Source: Kalaharituber pfeilii (taxonomy: Eukaryota; Ascomycota; Pezizomycetes; Pezizales; Pezizaceae). From it: a stretch of DNA of 64,000 bases. The stretch spans positions 620,001-684,000 of the forward strand of contig WHUZ01000019.1 in assembly GCA_015179045.1 (NCBI GenBank), read 5' to 3'. Each line of letters opens with the position of its first letter. Positions within the stretch are counted from its first letter, which is position 1. The notes below the pieces were generated by a model. It did no database searches and was not told where the DNA came from. It was given only the letters and a program-made list of their open reading frames with translations. This document shows, one piece after another, positions 12,581-24,508 of the stretch. The position numbers and the translations under genes were made by a program.

Positions 12581-12843
12581 TTCGACCTTAATGGACATGG
12601 CATCGCTGGTAGGCATCTCGATCAGCAATTTCTCCAGGATCCGCGCCGGCCAGTCGACCAGCTTTTACACCGGTATTCCCGACAGGCTATGTTGATCAAC
12701 ATGAAGGGTGCTGGAGAACCTGCTTTTGGGGTTGTTTTCTGCGTGGATCAGACATGATTGGAGAGAGTTTGAGTGCTCCCAAGGCTGGAGAAAGGATGGA
12801 GTTTGAACTGTTCAGTCTTCTTAATTCAGTGAATGTGAAATAA
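12581..12843 (+). pseudogene. 3' fragment of an HNH-domain family gene, frameshifted
   Basis: Translated segments match the C-terminal part of the HNH-domain protein at 44946-45910. GHGIAGRHLD corresponds to its GVDGRILD; DQLLHRYSRQAMLINMKGAG corresponds to DELLRWHFRQSVLANLLGAG. After a one-base frame break near 12740, GSDMIGE and AGERMEFELF correspond to the family end, closing with TAA at 12841-12843. The N-terminal half with the HNH motif is not found upstream. It is a decayed paralogue. Confidence 0.6.
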
Positions 12844-15277
12844 ATGGTATGGCTGTTGGTAGGTAAAGCTAGTAATCGCTTATGATACGACCGTTTGGTG
12901 AAGTTAATAATCAGTGATACAGCTATTACACCGGAAGAGAATAGCATCAATAGAAGGAATGAGGTTATTTAAAGTGTGAGCAGAGCGAACGGGTAGCTGA
13001 GTGCAACGGGACGAAGGGGTTTATCCTTGTTACAATAAGGTGAAGGAGCGCCCCTCACGTGGAGAAAGCTATTTCTATGACTCCCTCTGGCATTGAGATA
13101 CATTGCATAAGTGACGCTGCCTTAAGATTCGGGAAGAACGAAAGTGATGGAAGAACCTAGTCTCGCGACTAGACTTACTCAGAGGTCCCATGAAATCTGA
13201 TGGAAAGGACACAGTTGCGGGACCGTTACTCGAAATAGAAAAAGGTAAGAGGACGCAACAGATTCACTTGGAATTATACTGAGCAGCTGTATAGATAGAC
13301 TAGTACAAAGCATTCCAATAGCGAACTTGGATGCAAAAGTTGAAACGGGATTTAATCACTTATCCTTTGGATTCGCGAGACATGCAGCCGAGTTATCCTC
13401 GCGAAAACACAACAACTCAACCAAAAATGCTCAATTTCAAATTTTGATTCTGACTCTCCAACGTCCACTCATGACATACTATTTTTCTGCAATTTTGTCG
13501 CTATTTTTATTTTATTTCTATTTTTTTTTTTTTTTTTTTTTCTTTGTGATTTGTTTTCCGTGATTTACTCATATTGAAAAATGGTGCAGGCGGAAGTGCT
13601 CTCGGCTGGAAGTCTCGCGATTCCAAGGGATAAGCACTATGTGATCGTGGGAGTTGTGGGAACGGCTTTGTTTGGAGTATATTGTCCAATGAATTATTCA
13701 GACTTTCTTTTTACTAACAGGTCTGCTAGGTGTGTTGGAAGATCTTTCAATACGATGTGACAAGGCAAGCAGAGCTAGGGACCAAGATGGGCAACGCCGA
13801 TGTGAAGGAGTTGAAGGTCGACATCAACTCCATGATTAAAGTCATAGTTGTCAGATCTGCCATGGCTGCCATCAAGAGTCTTGAAGGAAATAAACCTACG
13901 ATGGAGATAATGAAGCAGCTCGAACGTTCTGTTATGACTCACGGAAAGCATTGTGATCTGAAAAAGGTACTACCAAATCGAAGCTTGAATTTCCTTTACT
14001 AGGTGGACTTAGCAAGCAATGCGAGATCGTTTTGCGGGATCGTTTTGCATTGTGGCACCTCACGTCTCAAAGTGCGGGCCAGATACCTCAAAACCACCCA
14101 TTTTCACACCTACTCTATCTTCGCCACCACAGCTACGATTGGAATTCTGAAAGTTGAAAACGATTTACCTTAATCTTTTTTATCGACAATTCAAAAATCC
14201 GAGACATCTACTGAATCGCGTAGCTCTATAGCAGCTGTTAAATTACGGGCATCACAACCAGTCGAATTGCGGGGAGCAAGATCTCTGAGAATGTTTTGCT
14301 AAATCCCATTTTCTAAATCCCATTTTTCGAAAGTGAGGCCAAGGCGTTCGATATACATCGAAGCCTCTTACCACAAAAGATCCTGCAAAGTCACCTATTG
14401 AGCTACAATATTGGAAATGGTAAATTTACTACCATGGATCTACTTGCCTATACTCTGACTGCTTGTGAGAATGTAGAATCAGGTTTCAACGAGATGAGAT
14501 TATTGTTCATGTCGGCTGGGAGATTCATAACTTCTCTCGTTATCATGTTGATAGGAAATAAATGGCCAATTTCTACCAGCCTTAACATTGACGAATGTGT
14601 ACCAGTTTGGAATAAAGTTCTACTTCGACACTGTGATGGAGACCCAGGCTCGGAAAGAAGATCGACGATCAAGAAACTAAATTCAAGAAGTTCGACCAAC
14701 AGGAATCAGGACTGAAAGGACACTTCAGGTCTGAACTCAATCAACTTCGACTGGTAATTCGCAATGATCGTTTACAGGATCAGCTGAACGCCAATGGAAA
14801 GGACAAGAATAAGGGAAAAGTGGTTTAGACGTTAATTTTTGTTTATTTCCACCATGTTAGTGCGGTTTTAGAATGGTTTGACGTGTCGACCTTTTTCTTA
14901 CTTGTATATTAATCGTCAGCTAATTACTTTTTTGCTTGTATACTAATTGGCATTGCATCGCTCAGATTTGTTCATTACATTAATTTTATTCGTGTATTAT
15001 ACAAAGAATTTGGGGACCCCCGAACGAAGCGGAGGCAGGGAACTTCAAAGAGCGGTAGCGAGACGACAGCTGCCGGTAGGCACAGGTGAGGAGCCAGAGC
15101 GACGAGAGTGGGGCTGAGCGCCACGGCGATCCCAGCAGTTAAATACCCTTCCGTATCAGCCCATGATCCTCTAACCAAACGGACGGCCACAAGCTCATCC
15201 ATATGTATTAGCGTCATGATGATTACTCGAGAATATGAAGCCTCCTGCACCGTATCCTCCCTCACACAGCCGCTGTC
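12844..15277. other. Stretch without a confident gene
   Basis: Contains a T-run at 13521-13540. A 59-codon ORF from 13581 has a hydrophobic stretch (HYVIVGVVGTALFGVY) loosely like small mitochondrial membrane subunits, but there is no support beyond that. ORFs at 13730-14002 and 14398-14715 are open without recognisable motifs; they could be exons of one unknown gene ending in a charged segment near 14828. Confidence 0.3.
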
Positions 15278-15612
15278 AGTCTAGAAGACAGCTCCAACTC
15301 AAATCTTTCCTGCGCTAACGATCCTTCTCGAATGGTCAGTCATTATATCCGTCCCCGGCAGAAAATCATGCTCTAAGACCGACTCTTCCGCTCCTCTCAT
15401 GTTTGCAAGCACCGACTGTCTGAAATGCCACCGAAGAAGCTGATATGATACTCGGTGAGGATCTGCTGTATCGCGGCACACGAGATCGAGAATTCATCAT
15501 TTACTCCTCGTCATCCAGACCAAACGCCATAGCCTTGTGGTAATCCCGATGTATTACAAAGTCAGCGCAAAGAACAGGAGTAATTCGAGATAAACCTACA
15601 TCCAGGTTCACC
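15278..15612 (-). pseudogene. C-terminal fragment of an HNH-domain family gene
   Basis: The minus strand encodes CRDTADPHRVSYQLLRWHFR and QSVLANMRGA, nearly identical to the C-terminal region of the intact family member at 44946-45910. A frame break follows GTDIMTD; the expected ending continues in another frame as LAQERFELELSSRL. Upstream, GLDDEE runs into a TAA, and the splice acceptor expected before DYHKAMAFG reads CGG rather than CAG. The catalytic half is missing. Confidence 0.65.
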
Positions 15613-16488
15613 GTTATGGTTCACATGCTATATATTTCGAGAATAAGTAGAGTTATCAATAGGCTTAAAATAAATTGATAAGTGTACTCTACTTCTTTTA
15701 TAAACTAGCAGAATCTCACTCTGCATAGCTAGCCAGTACAGCATACTGTTAATATCTCCAAGTCAATCTGTATCATCCTTAGTACTTAATCATACTTCCT
15801 CTCAAGCCTCCGGTGATGTAAGCATCACTACAGCTATTCCGTCTAACAAAGCACCTTTATAGTACTAGTATGGTTTTTGTGAACCGGATTCGACCTCCGT
15901 CCTTATACCTTGAACTCTGACTTAACATAACGGTAGTGACAGCGAAGCTCGCAGGCTCGGATGTAGATTTTCATAGAGGTTACTAATGATCCAAAATCTG
16001 TATTTCGCGTCAGGTCAGAGGGTGAGTCTATTGATCTAGTCGGTCAGAATGATATGAAGAGAGCAGTGAGTGGAGCCTACATACTGTCTCATATGGCCTT
16101 TCCTTGCCCATGTTTTCATCATTTTTTTCGTGAGAATATTCGCCACCTACTTGACTTATTCAATATCCACTCCGGAAGCCATACTAGTATTATTCAGACA
16201 GCGTAAAAACGAGAAGGTGTAGATAGCGATAGGTGCGAATAGCTATGGTGGCAGACGATGTGCTGACAAATCTGAGAAATTCTGAATTCTGGACGTTCAA
16301 AAAATTACTTTTGTAGTTGGACGGGATTCGAGGCTAGGATCTATCCATGATTGCGTCCTATTGAATAGTCCCTGCATTCATGGGGTTCGTCTGAGCACTG
16401 GGAAGTCACTCGATCTGGTCTGCCCCTATAAACCGAACTCCCGAAACGCCAAACAGCAAAAGGAAAAAAGAAAGAAAGAAAATAAGGT
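15613..16488. other. Stretch with no recognisable gene
   Basis: AT-rich intergenic sequence between the HNH fragment and the coiled-coil pseudogene. I see no conserved ORF, tRNA or clear repeat. Confidence 0.4.
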
Positions 16489-17431
16489 CTAATTATTAGA
16501 CTCTCTGGCTTCCACCCTGGTAACCTCACTCTTGATACAGTTTAAAAAATCCCAGTATGCGCGAGTTACGCCATTTGCATTTCCGTCCAAAAAAGCGTCG
16601 TCATAATCTGACTCGTCGAAGAGTCTGACAAACTCTGCGAACAGGGTGTAAAAGCTGTCGCTGCCGGTTTCGTGCTTCGATGCTATGACCCCGGCGTGAG
16701 TGTTCAACAGGTCGATAGTTGGTTGATGACCTGAAGAAGTTAGCCTTGATACTTAAACAAGTTGTTCAGAATAGCAAAGATTACTCACTGATTCTTTCCA
16801 CAGTCTCAGGCGGAAACCCATACAGCTTCTTGAAAGCTCCAAAATCTCTTCTTCCGCCTGCACCTCGATACAGCTGGGCGTCGACGACAGCATCACCTCC
16901 ATGCGCCCATGCATTGCCCGCTCCGATAATCCTCCTGTCTGAGTCTGTTGCATTTTCCAATATATCCCGCTTAAAGGTGCTGATAAATCAATTTCTTAGG
17001 AGCTTGTAAGCGTCCAGCGAAGATGTCAGACTGCTGAGACGGTCCTCGAGTGAAGCGATCTTGATATCCTTCTCAACGTTTTTCAGTTTAAGGGAGGCGT
17101 TATTCTGTTCAAGGGAGGCCATCTTCGTTTCGAGTGCATCAACACGAGATGCAAGGCCAGCGAAGTTAAGACCGCGGCGATTGCCAACAAAAATTTCTCC
17201 CCTCACGTCCTTAACGTAAAGTTCCTCCTCTTGTAGTGCCAGTTCAAGGGTATCTTTGGCATCCCTTCTCATTTCATCTTCACCTCCGATCCCCGATCGG
17301 GAAACTAAGATTGCATAACATTTCGTGTCGCTCTCCGTTTCGATTTCCTCTTGGTCGGTTCTGGGCGTGTTTAAGCGACTGTCGGTGCTGGCCTGAAGGG
17401 CTTTTTCGTACTTCTTATTTTTGCGGTCCAT
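16489..17431 (-). pseudogene. Coiled-coil family gene interrupted by one in-frame TGA
   Basis: The reading frame has two exons, 17431-16789 and 16730-16489, around a 58-nt intron with GTGAGT donor, GCTAAC branch and TTCAG acceptor. It would give about 293 residues. Residues about 80-145 form a heptad-rich coiled coil (ETKMASLEQ, LKLKNVEKD, LEDRLSSL). After LDAYKLLRN comes TGA (16990-16988); the same frame continues as FISTFKRDI, DSDRRIIGAGN, AWAHGGDAVVDA, LNTHAGVIASKH and a C-terminus rich in Asp, ending at 16489. As I recall, related proteins occur as families in truffle-like fungi and have Arg where the TGA stands; CGA to TGA is a single transition. Everything else, including the splice sites, is intact. 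Function unknown. It could be a young pseudogene, a polymorphic allele or a sequencing error. Confidence 0.6.
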
Positions 17432-19229
17432 GGCGAACGATATTGCGTTGAGCTATGGTGTCTCGCTATTTGCTCAGAACTGTCTGTTCTCTGTTCAACT
17501 GGCATGAAGCGGAGAAGGAAGGATGACTCGTTGGCGCTAACCAGGCTAGTTAGTGCTCAAACTTTAACATTTTCCCAAGTAGTGGGTACACCCAAATATG
17601 GTGGATATTGCAATGTTGCGAGTAAAGTTATTCGGTTAACCTCAAAAATAATACTCTAACCAAGAAGCATGCTTAGAATTTGAAGCGCTTTTGAGACTAC
17701 TTTTGATTTTTGCGGCTATTTTTTCTGCATTCCATTGCATCTCTCTGAAAATCTTATCCTCTCTCAAAAATTTCCCTTTTGCCCAGGCTGATGCCCTGAT
17801 TGATTCTTAACATATAAATAGGCCAAATGGGTTTTTCCTTGCTCATTTAATCAAGTGCATAAATCATCGGAGGATGCTAAAATTGGCTCAATGGAGTAAC
17901 CATTCGCGGCCGTCCACATAGACAATTTGGAGGAATAGAAGTCTCAGATGATCGAGATGTGGGAACTGGAATTGCTGCTTTAGGAAGCAGGGCATTAGAT
18001 TAGCGCGGGCCAAACTCTATAAAATGAGGGCCGAGAGGGAGAAGAGCTCGAGAGACGGACAAGAAAAGACATACACTTCAACAGCTTTCCCAAGTGATAA
18101 AACAAGCCTGGTGTTAAGAATAAAGTTTTCTCGGATTAGAGAGTTAACCAGCAAAGTTCAGTTATTTGATCAAACTTTGCCTGCTACACCAGCCGCAAAC
18201 ATTTTGTTGCTATAGCAACTGATGAATAATGTTGCGCTACATTGTTGCCTTGGTTACACTGGCTTTGTTTACGCATAGCGGGAATTTTCGAAAAAATTCC
18301 CTTACTACGGGGAAAAATGCACTTTTTGAGCAATGCTCGCAACCATTTAAACAACTCGTATCATCTTCACACTTTATAGATAATTGATTCCTATCGTGAA
18401 AAACTGTTCTGCAAATTTCTGTCTTGATCGGCTTTCATAGACACCAGCTGCTCTATTTTCCCCGTAACCTTTACTCACACAACCACCTGCCTCCAACATG
18501 TCCAAGAGCAACTCCTTCAGTATCCAACACCTTGAGAATAGGCACACCAAGCTCAGAAAGTTCAGAAGACGAGACTGCACAAGCTAAGTCTGCTTCAGCT
18601 ACTCCTAATCGTTTTCTCCGCCAATTTCTTGTAGTAAAAGCCACTGCAACTGTAGATAGTAAAGTACTTGGAAACGAGTACTACAAGCTAGTGCAGCTGC
18701 GAAATGATGTAGTGCATGTGCATGGTCAATGGCAAGTGGATTTGCTGCGGTCGTTGTTACCGGGATATTAACGGGAATATGAACCGCGGACTGCGTGCTA
18801 AACCTCTTATTTGCAGAAATTGTTGCCGCCCCCACACACGTACACCCCTCTTCGCGCCACATCTCCACTCACATGGTATCGGCCCCCAGTGGGGTCCGCT
18901 CTCTGGGGAGCCTGCCGATCCCCAAAAATCCTCGCTATTATTAGTATATCTCTACCTAAAGCCTTACCTCGCAGCAGCTCACAGAGCTTGCTTCACAGTC
19001 AGGAGGCGGGTCACTGCTAGTAAATTATGTGCTGTACTGTACGTTCGCCACAGAATTGAGCACAAATCCAGAGTTTGTTGGCTCTTTCTTTGTCTGCTCT
19101 CACCCTTTTACACTATAGATCCACAACGGGTTGGTATTGGCACCGGCATCCTGTTCCAGTAGGGTAGTAATAGATTATTGATTAAGATTGTATACTCTCA
19201 GTCCTTCGCTGTTCCGTCTTTTCTTTACT
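17432..19229. other. Stretch with no recognisable gene
   Basis: The plus-strand ORFs 18424-18771 and 18716-19162 are open but show no domain. No promoter or splice pattern supports a gene. Confidence 0.3.
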
Positions 19230-19620
19230 CTACCCTTCTGGGAAGCATTGCAGCATAACGGTAAAGCAGCATTGTAATAGAATGGCGTATAGCAGCATGA
19301 TAAGTTTGCATTCACTTGCGTGTCGTATATCACTGTTGCTAACCTTACCTATAGCAAGTATTACAGTATAGCAGTATAGCAGTACTAGTATAGCAGCATA
19401 ACGGCATGGCAGCATGGCAGCATAGCGATATGGTAAGTATAATATTCACTCGACATGTCACAAGTCACTACTGCCTCTCTCAGAGTACTATAGTAGCATA
19501 GCAATATAATAGCATACTTGTGTGGTAGCATAATCATACTAACTTCTTGTTTACAACAGTGTGGCAGCATAGTAGTACGACAAGATAGCACTAGTGAGTA
19601 TTCACACATATGTAATAAAA
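19230..19620. repeat. Degenerate short tandem repeats (TAGCAGCA-type)
   Basis: A word of about 8-11 bp, variants of TAGCAGCATA and TAGCAGTATA, recurs irregularly, most densely at 19355-19435 (GGCAGCATGGCAGCATAGCG). The open frames here are artefacts of the repeat. Confidence 0.55.
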
Positions 19621-20141
19621 GTCGAATTGATGGTCAGAAGACAAAGACAAGCACACTGTGCAATGGTGGATCTGTCCGCATCTGTCAGGTTTATCCGGGC
19701 AGCAACCAGAGTCTAGGCTCGAGAACAGGCAGCAACTAATCATCTCCCGCTCGGGTACTGGGTTGGGGAACTTAAATAAGTGTTAAAAGTGCAATATCTC
19801 TACCTCCGGCATCACTCACCTCACGGTCGAAAGGCCGGTCACTGCTAGCCAGTACTGTAGGAACTTGAAACTGATCAAACTTTGGGGGTCGAGGCCTTAG
19901 CCTTTGACAATTTCATCCCTACAGTCCAAAAGCATGCACCTCCCTCGCCCTTGGTCGCTGCTCCGAGCGGATGCTCTACCTTCTTTTTGTTCATACTATT
20001 CGGGATCTCTATGGCGTCATATATGCCACAGCATCAACACAAAATATCACGCCGAGAAATTCACCGTTATGTCTACTACTTTGTGTCATATCTGGGACAG
20101 GAAAAACTTTTTTTGAATGTCTCATAATGTAAGGTTATTGG

Positions 20142-20415
20142 TACAGGTGACCCTGGCTATAGTGAAGGCATGGGCGAGCTTCTTTGTCTACACAGGTAAA
20201 GAAGGTGCCCTCGCTGTAGTGAAAACTGGTTATAGTGAAGAAAATCTGTCAGATTCTTGGCCTTCATTATAGCCAGGTTCACCTGTATAGTGAAGGGATG
20301 GGCGCGATTCTTTGTATACACAGGCAAAGAAAGTGCCCGCGCTATAGTGAAAACTGGTTACAGTGAAGAAAATCGGTCAGATTCTTGGCCTTCATTATAG
20401 CCAGGGTCACCTGTA
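20142..20415. mobile_element. TA-flanked MITE with an internal 128-bp tandem duplication
   Basis: The left end TACAGGTGACCCTGGCTATA (20142-20161) is the inverse of the right end at about 20387-20415, which reads CCTTCATTATAGCCAGGG then TCACCTGTA. An almost identical right end also occurs at 20259-20287. The unit TATAGTGAAGG... is repeated with a period of 128 bp (20158 and 20286), each copy ending with the same right terminus. TA at the outer ends fits a Tc1/mariner-type target site. It seems to be one MITE whose body and right end were duplicated head to tail. No ORF. Confidence 0.7.
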
Positions 20416-20519
20416 TATGACAAGTCGTCACCCAGTGGATTTGTTTTGCTATAAGATTACTAGTATACTCCGGGTATTTTGCTTGCCATCTAATTTGCTT
20501 TGTCGACTAATCGGTAACC

Positions 20520-21085
20520 TTCCAGATTACTCCTTATCTATTTCTCCTGTGACACAGAACTTCGCACTCCCGGTGTCTATCATAACATTTCTCGGCGCCG
20601 GAAGAATCCGCTCTCAAATATGAACACAAAAAGGAGGAGAGAAAGCTCCGGAATCTACGATATAACCTCCGTAATTCCATCCAACTCCATCTACTGCCCT
20701 GGCCATCACGTTCATCTGCCGCGACGACTTTCTTGTCCACCTCATTGCGGCATTTTACATCTCGAGCCTGTATCCTTTGAGCCTCACGGCATACGCCAAC
20801 TTCCTCGGAGTTCAGGCAACCCTGCTCGCTTCTGTCCAGTATATTCCTCAGATTTGTACCACATGGAAGCTCTAGCATGTCAACAGTCTTATGATAGCAT
20901 TCTGATGATGTTCACTCAGACCCTGGGGAGCTTTGTCTGTGCTATAAAGCTTAGAGGCAGGGGAAGGAACTGCCTGGAGCTGTCGGATTACTAATGTGGT
21001 AACCGAATCGCTTCAGGGGTATCTGTTGGTAATCTGCATCTCATTTGAGGTTCGAGACAGGACTTCTAAGGGGAAAGGGGTGGAT
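20520..21085 (+). pseudogene. Broken PQ-loop repeat membrane protein gene
   Basis: Pieces of a PQ-loop (SWEET/cystinosin-like) transporter are read in shifting frames: TAYANFLGVQATLLASVQYI followed by PQICTTWK (about 20785-20872), which is a classic PQ motif helix; MMFTQTLGSFVCAI in another frame (about 20905-20945); and VTESLQGYLLVICISFEVRD (about 21000-21058) in a third. At least two frame breaks and several in-frame stops (after ARIRSQI, within the 20650-20680 segment, and after TWKL) separate them. In intact relatives these form consecutive transmembrane helices. The N-terminal part is not clear. Confidence 0.6.
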
Positions 21086-24000
21086 TTCGGTGTCAATAGT
21101 CCAAGTTATGGGGCTCCTGGCGTCGGAGAGCTAGGCGACTAGACGTGAGGACCATTCATTGCTCAGGAAGTAAAAGGCTTGACACCATTTTATCATCATG
21201 CTGCTAAGAACCTTTACACTGTAGATTAGGATTAGATGATGGCCTGTTCGGAATTCGGGCAGTCAGGCTATCATGAAGTTGTAAGTTTTCTTGGACCCCG
21301 CGCCCTGTGAATCTCATGTTCTCATCAGCGTTACATCACCGCATACATGTCCTCATTCCATAATCGTTTTTAAAGCATTTGCTTTCATTGGTACATTTGT
21401 GTTTACATTGGGTGCCTTCCCCTGAGGGTTTATGTGAAATTCAAACCCCGGCTTTGAGATAAAACTGGGGTCCGTATCCCTGTTTAAATGTTTGGTAGAG
21501 CGTTCGAGACAATTTTTCTGAAAGAGGGTACCCCCCCTTTCAGAAAACTCACTTGAATAAACAATAAACAATAAATTTCAAAAGCAGTTAGTTAAAGTAC
21601 ACTACTGCTGAAGTAGCATAGTCTACAGTAACTATACCATATAGAGGATATTTAAATTCACATTTGCATCATTAGCACCTATCCAGCAATGCATTCTTGG
21701 AAAATTTTCACTGCGAGAGTTCAGCCTCCTCTACTCTTTCGCTTGTTAGATACATTGATACCTGACTGCTTTCTAGTGCCGGCAGAACTTGACTGCTGTT
21801 TCTTAAGACCTAGTGCTCCCTCTTGGAGCTTGAGAGTTCATGCTGTCATTTGTAGTAGATTCAACAGCTTGTTTACTGGCTTATAATTTCTGCATTTAAG
21901 GTGTAAATGTCTGCAAAACAAAAAGTTTTTTAGATTTATGATTTACTCACGTCCAAGTGCTTAGAGAAACTACTCTCTGCTTGCGGCGGAAATGTACCCT
22001 GGTACAATTTAGTTTGAAGTGCGCATAAATCCTTAGGGGAAGGCACATATATTAACCATTTTTAATTAGATTCAATTGCTTCTTTTTTCTCTAAATTGGG
22101 TTTGCATGAGACAACAGGCGTCAACTGTTCGTATGAAATTTCATCCTATGGAGCATCTTTTGGTAAGTAGTAGTAATGTATGTTTAATACATCCACAAGC
22201 AGACAATTATCACTTCAGTGCATATGCACTGCAGTCCTCCCATGATAAGGATATATCTAGCTTGAATGCTGCAATTGTACTTGTACTAGTACAATTGATG
22301 GTAAGTGCTCGTTTCGGTAGCCCCACAGTAGAAGTGTGGTCCAGTGTCTTTTTGCGTGAGCTCCTCACAATTGCATTGGGCGCAAGGTTCCCAGAAGATC
22401 GCAAACCATTTTCGACCACCTGTAGCACCACAAAAGTTCATGTTGAGCTCCTTCTCTCTAACTACTACTCACCAATTGCCCTGCCAATTCCTACAACCAT
22501 CAAGTATGGCACTAATGATGGCTCACCACTGGATGGTCAACCTGTGCCCACACCTGTCCAGTTATCTGACAAATATGGCTTTGTCCTGAACCCGAAACCC
22601 CCAATGGGACCATTACAGACAGAAACTGGGAGGTCGGAACTTCCGATGAACAGGTATCATAACCTGGCAAAATAATGTCCCCCGATATGTCCATCATTGA
22701 ACGAAGTTATGCTTCGACTGGTTCAATGCATTGGAAGTGAGTGAACAGAAGTGATGCCATGACATAATTAGATGAATAGAGAAGCGCTCTTGCTCGAGCA
22801 CACTTTTTCTGCGGAAGTTTCCGTGTCATGATGTTATCGTATTGGGCTCCTTGCCCTTCCAGCCACTTTGGTCCCAGTCAGCTGAAGGATGAGCTGTGAG
22901 CTGGCGTAGGACACTTCTAGCCCTGGTTTGTCTTGCCTTTGCTGTGCTGTCTCCACCAAATCCGAAGTAGCAGCGCCGCCGTTCCGATCCAATTGGCAAA
23001 TATCTGATTGTCTCTTCGTTGACCGGAGGGCGCCGAAGCGAATGGCAGGAAGTCCCCGCAGCTAGCTCTGTTATTGTACTGCTACTACTGCTAACACATT
23101 AACGTTCCTCGCCTGAACAGTCATAACTATTACGAGAAAACACGCCCCAGCGAGAAGCTATTGCCAGTCGTGATGCCACTGCAGTCTTGGGTTATCATAC
23201 TTGGAATACCTAGCATGTACCGATGCCATTTTTGGTAGTGTGTCTCGGCTCAGCGCTAGAACAGGTCAAAGCAGCAGGGGAATTCAGAGGACAACTGCAG
23301 ACGATTGATCTGCCAATAATAAGTGAGCTGGACGGGGGGATTGCACTGACTTTCGGAGATGCTTCCCAGCCTCACGGCGGTTCCAGGGGTGGATGGCATT
23401 TGACTGCACTCTGTTACAATTAGCATGGTGCTGTACCACAAACGCTAATTACGAGGCTTGGCGAGTCCTTCAGCCTGGCGCCAAGAGGGAAGGCGGTGCC
23501 TTTTTTTGCTTGCTGGCTGATAACGGCTGCCGCGAGGATGCCTGCTCATCTGCAGTGAAACCTGGTTGGGCCCGATATATATATTTATGGGCTTCATTGG
23601 CCCTGGCTCGACGGAAACTTCCGCTCTCTTCGCATGTGGCTGTTTCGTGCATTCTCAGCTATGCATATGATAATCTTTCTGCCGCCCGCAAACCTGAATT
23701 TTATCATCGATGCGCTGCGGAGGATTATTGGCCTCCATCCCAAACATGGCATACTTCATGTCGATCGTACCTCGAGGTTAAAGATCCGTTTGTGCTGACG
23801 ATCGTTGGGCGCTGGCGAATATGTGGGGAGTCCTACTCCGTCGCACCAGCTGGGGGAAAGAAAGTATGATCACCTATCCAAGCATGCATGGCCGTTGAGC
23901 GTCAATGTAGCTAAACCAACTTAAGATGGCTGGCCGTGCTCGCCTTCTACCCGTGGAGGTGGGGGCGCACAGGCTTCGACGTCCCACCAAATCACTTCAC

Positions 24001-24285
24001 GGCCGCTGAAACATACATGTACAGATTAGGCGTGCTGTCTATAATCTACAATGTGAATCAGGGCGGGGCGGAGATTGGGGAGTGGTGTTTGAAACCTTCA
24101 TGTGTGTGGTGTGGCATGGAACGGCATGTTGGAAGCTGAAAGAAAGGGCTGAAATGGGGATATTGATGCATGAGTGTGCCAGAGACATGAGCACAGGAGG
24201 GGAGTTGTATCTGGAGGTACATATGCGTCCTACCGTCTTTACTGCCTTGCTTTGCTGCCTGCGCAGCTGGTGGACACACGCTGCC
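21086..24285. other. Stretch without a confident gene
   Basis: The longest open frame is 22076-22675 on the plus strand (199 residues). It has a mixed composition, no domain I recognise and no clear promoter. A second plus-strand ORF, 23393-23869, is also unassigned. I saw no inverted-repeat element here. The last kilobase is probably the promoter region of the next gene. Confidence 0.3.
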
Positions 24286-24293
24286 TATAAATA
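24286..24293 (+). promoter_or_regulatory. TATA box, TATAAATA
   Basis: TATAAATA stands about 215 bp before the proposed start at 24509, with pyrimidine-rich and CACAATTAC-type sequence just after it that could hold the transcription start. Position and sequence fit a core promoter for the next gene; there is no experimental support. Confidence 0.4.
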
Positions 24294-24508
24294 CCCTCTG
24301 CCCTGTACACCGATACCAAATCCACAATTACTTCCTATCTCACAGACTCTCTATACCCAATTGCACTATACTGGCCCCATCTAAGCCGGGTGCCAACGGC
24401 TGTCGCTGCATCAAATCCCCTCAAGCTTTGGCTAGGTCAAGCCGAGCGCTGCTGTCGAAGTCACTGGACATTCTTACATACAGTGGCGTATTTTGTTTTT
24501 GAAGCTGT

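Noticed and set aside
13581..13760. A possible small mitochondrial membrane subunit
   Set aside because: Only a short hydrophobic stretch is suggestive; the frame soon stops, and a candidate 46-nt intron does not keep frame.
15876..15902. tRNA-like T-loop (GGATTCGACCTCC)
   Set aside because: No acceptor stem, D-loop or A box at the right distance.
19230..19620. CRISPR-like regular repeats
   Set aside because: The repeats are short, variable and unevenly spaced in a eukaryotic genome; they are degenerate microsatellite.
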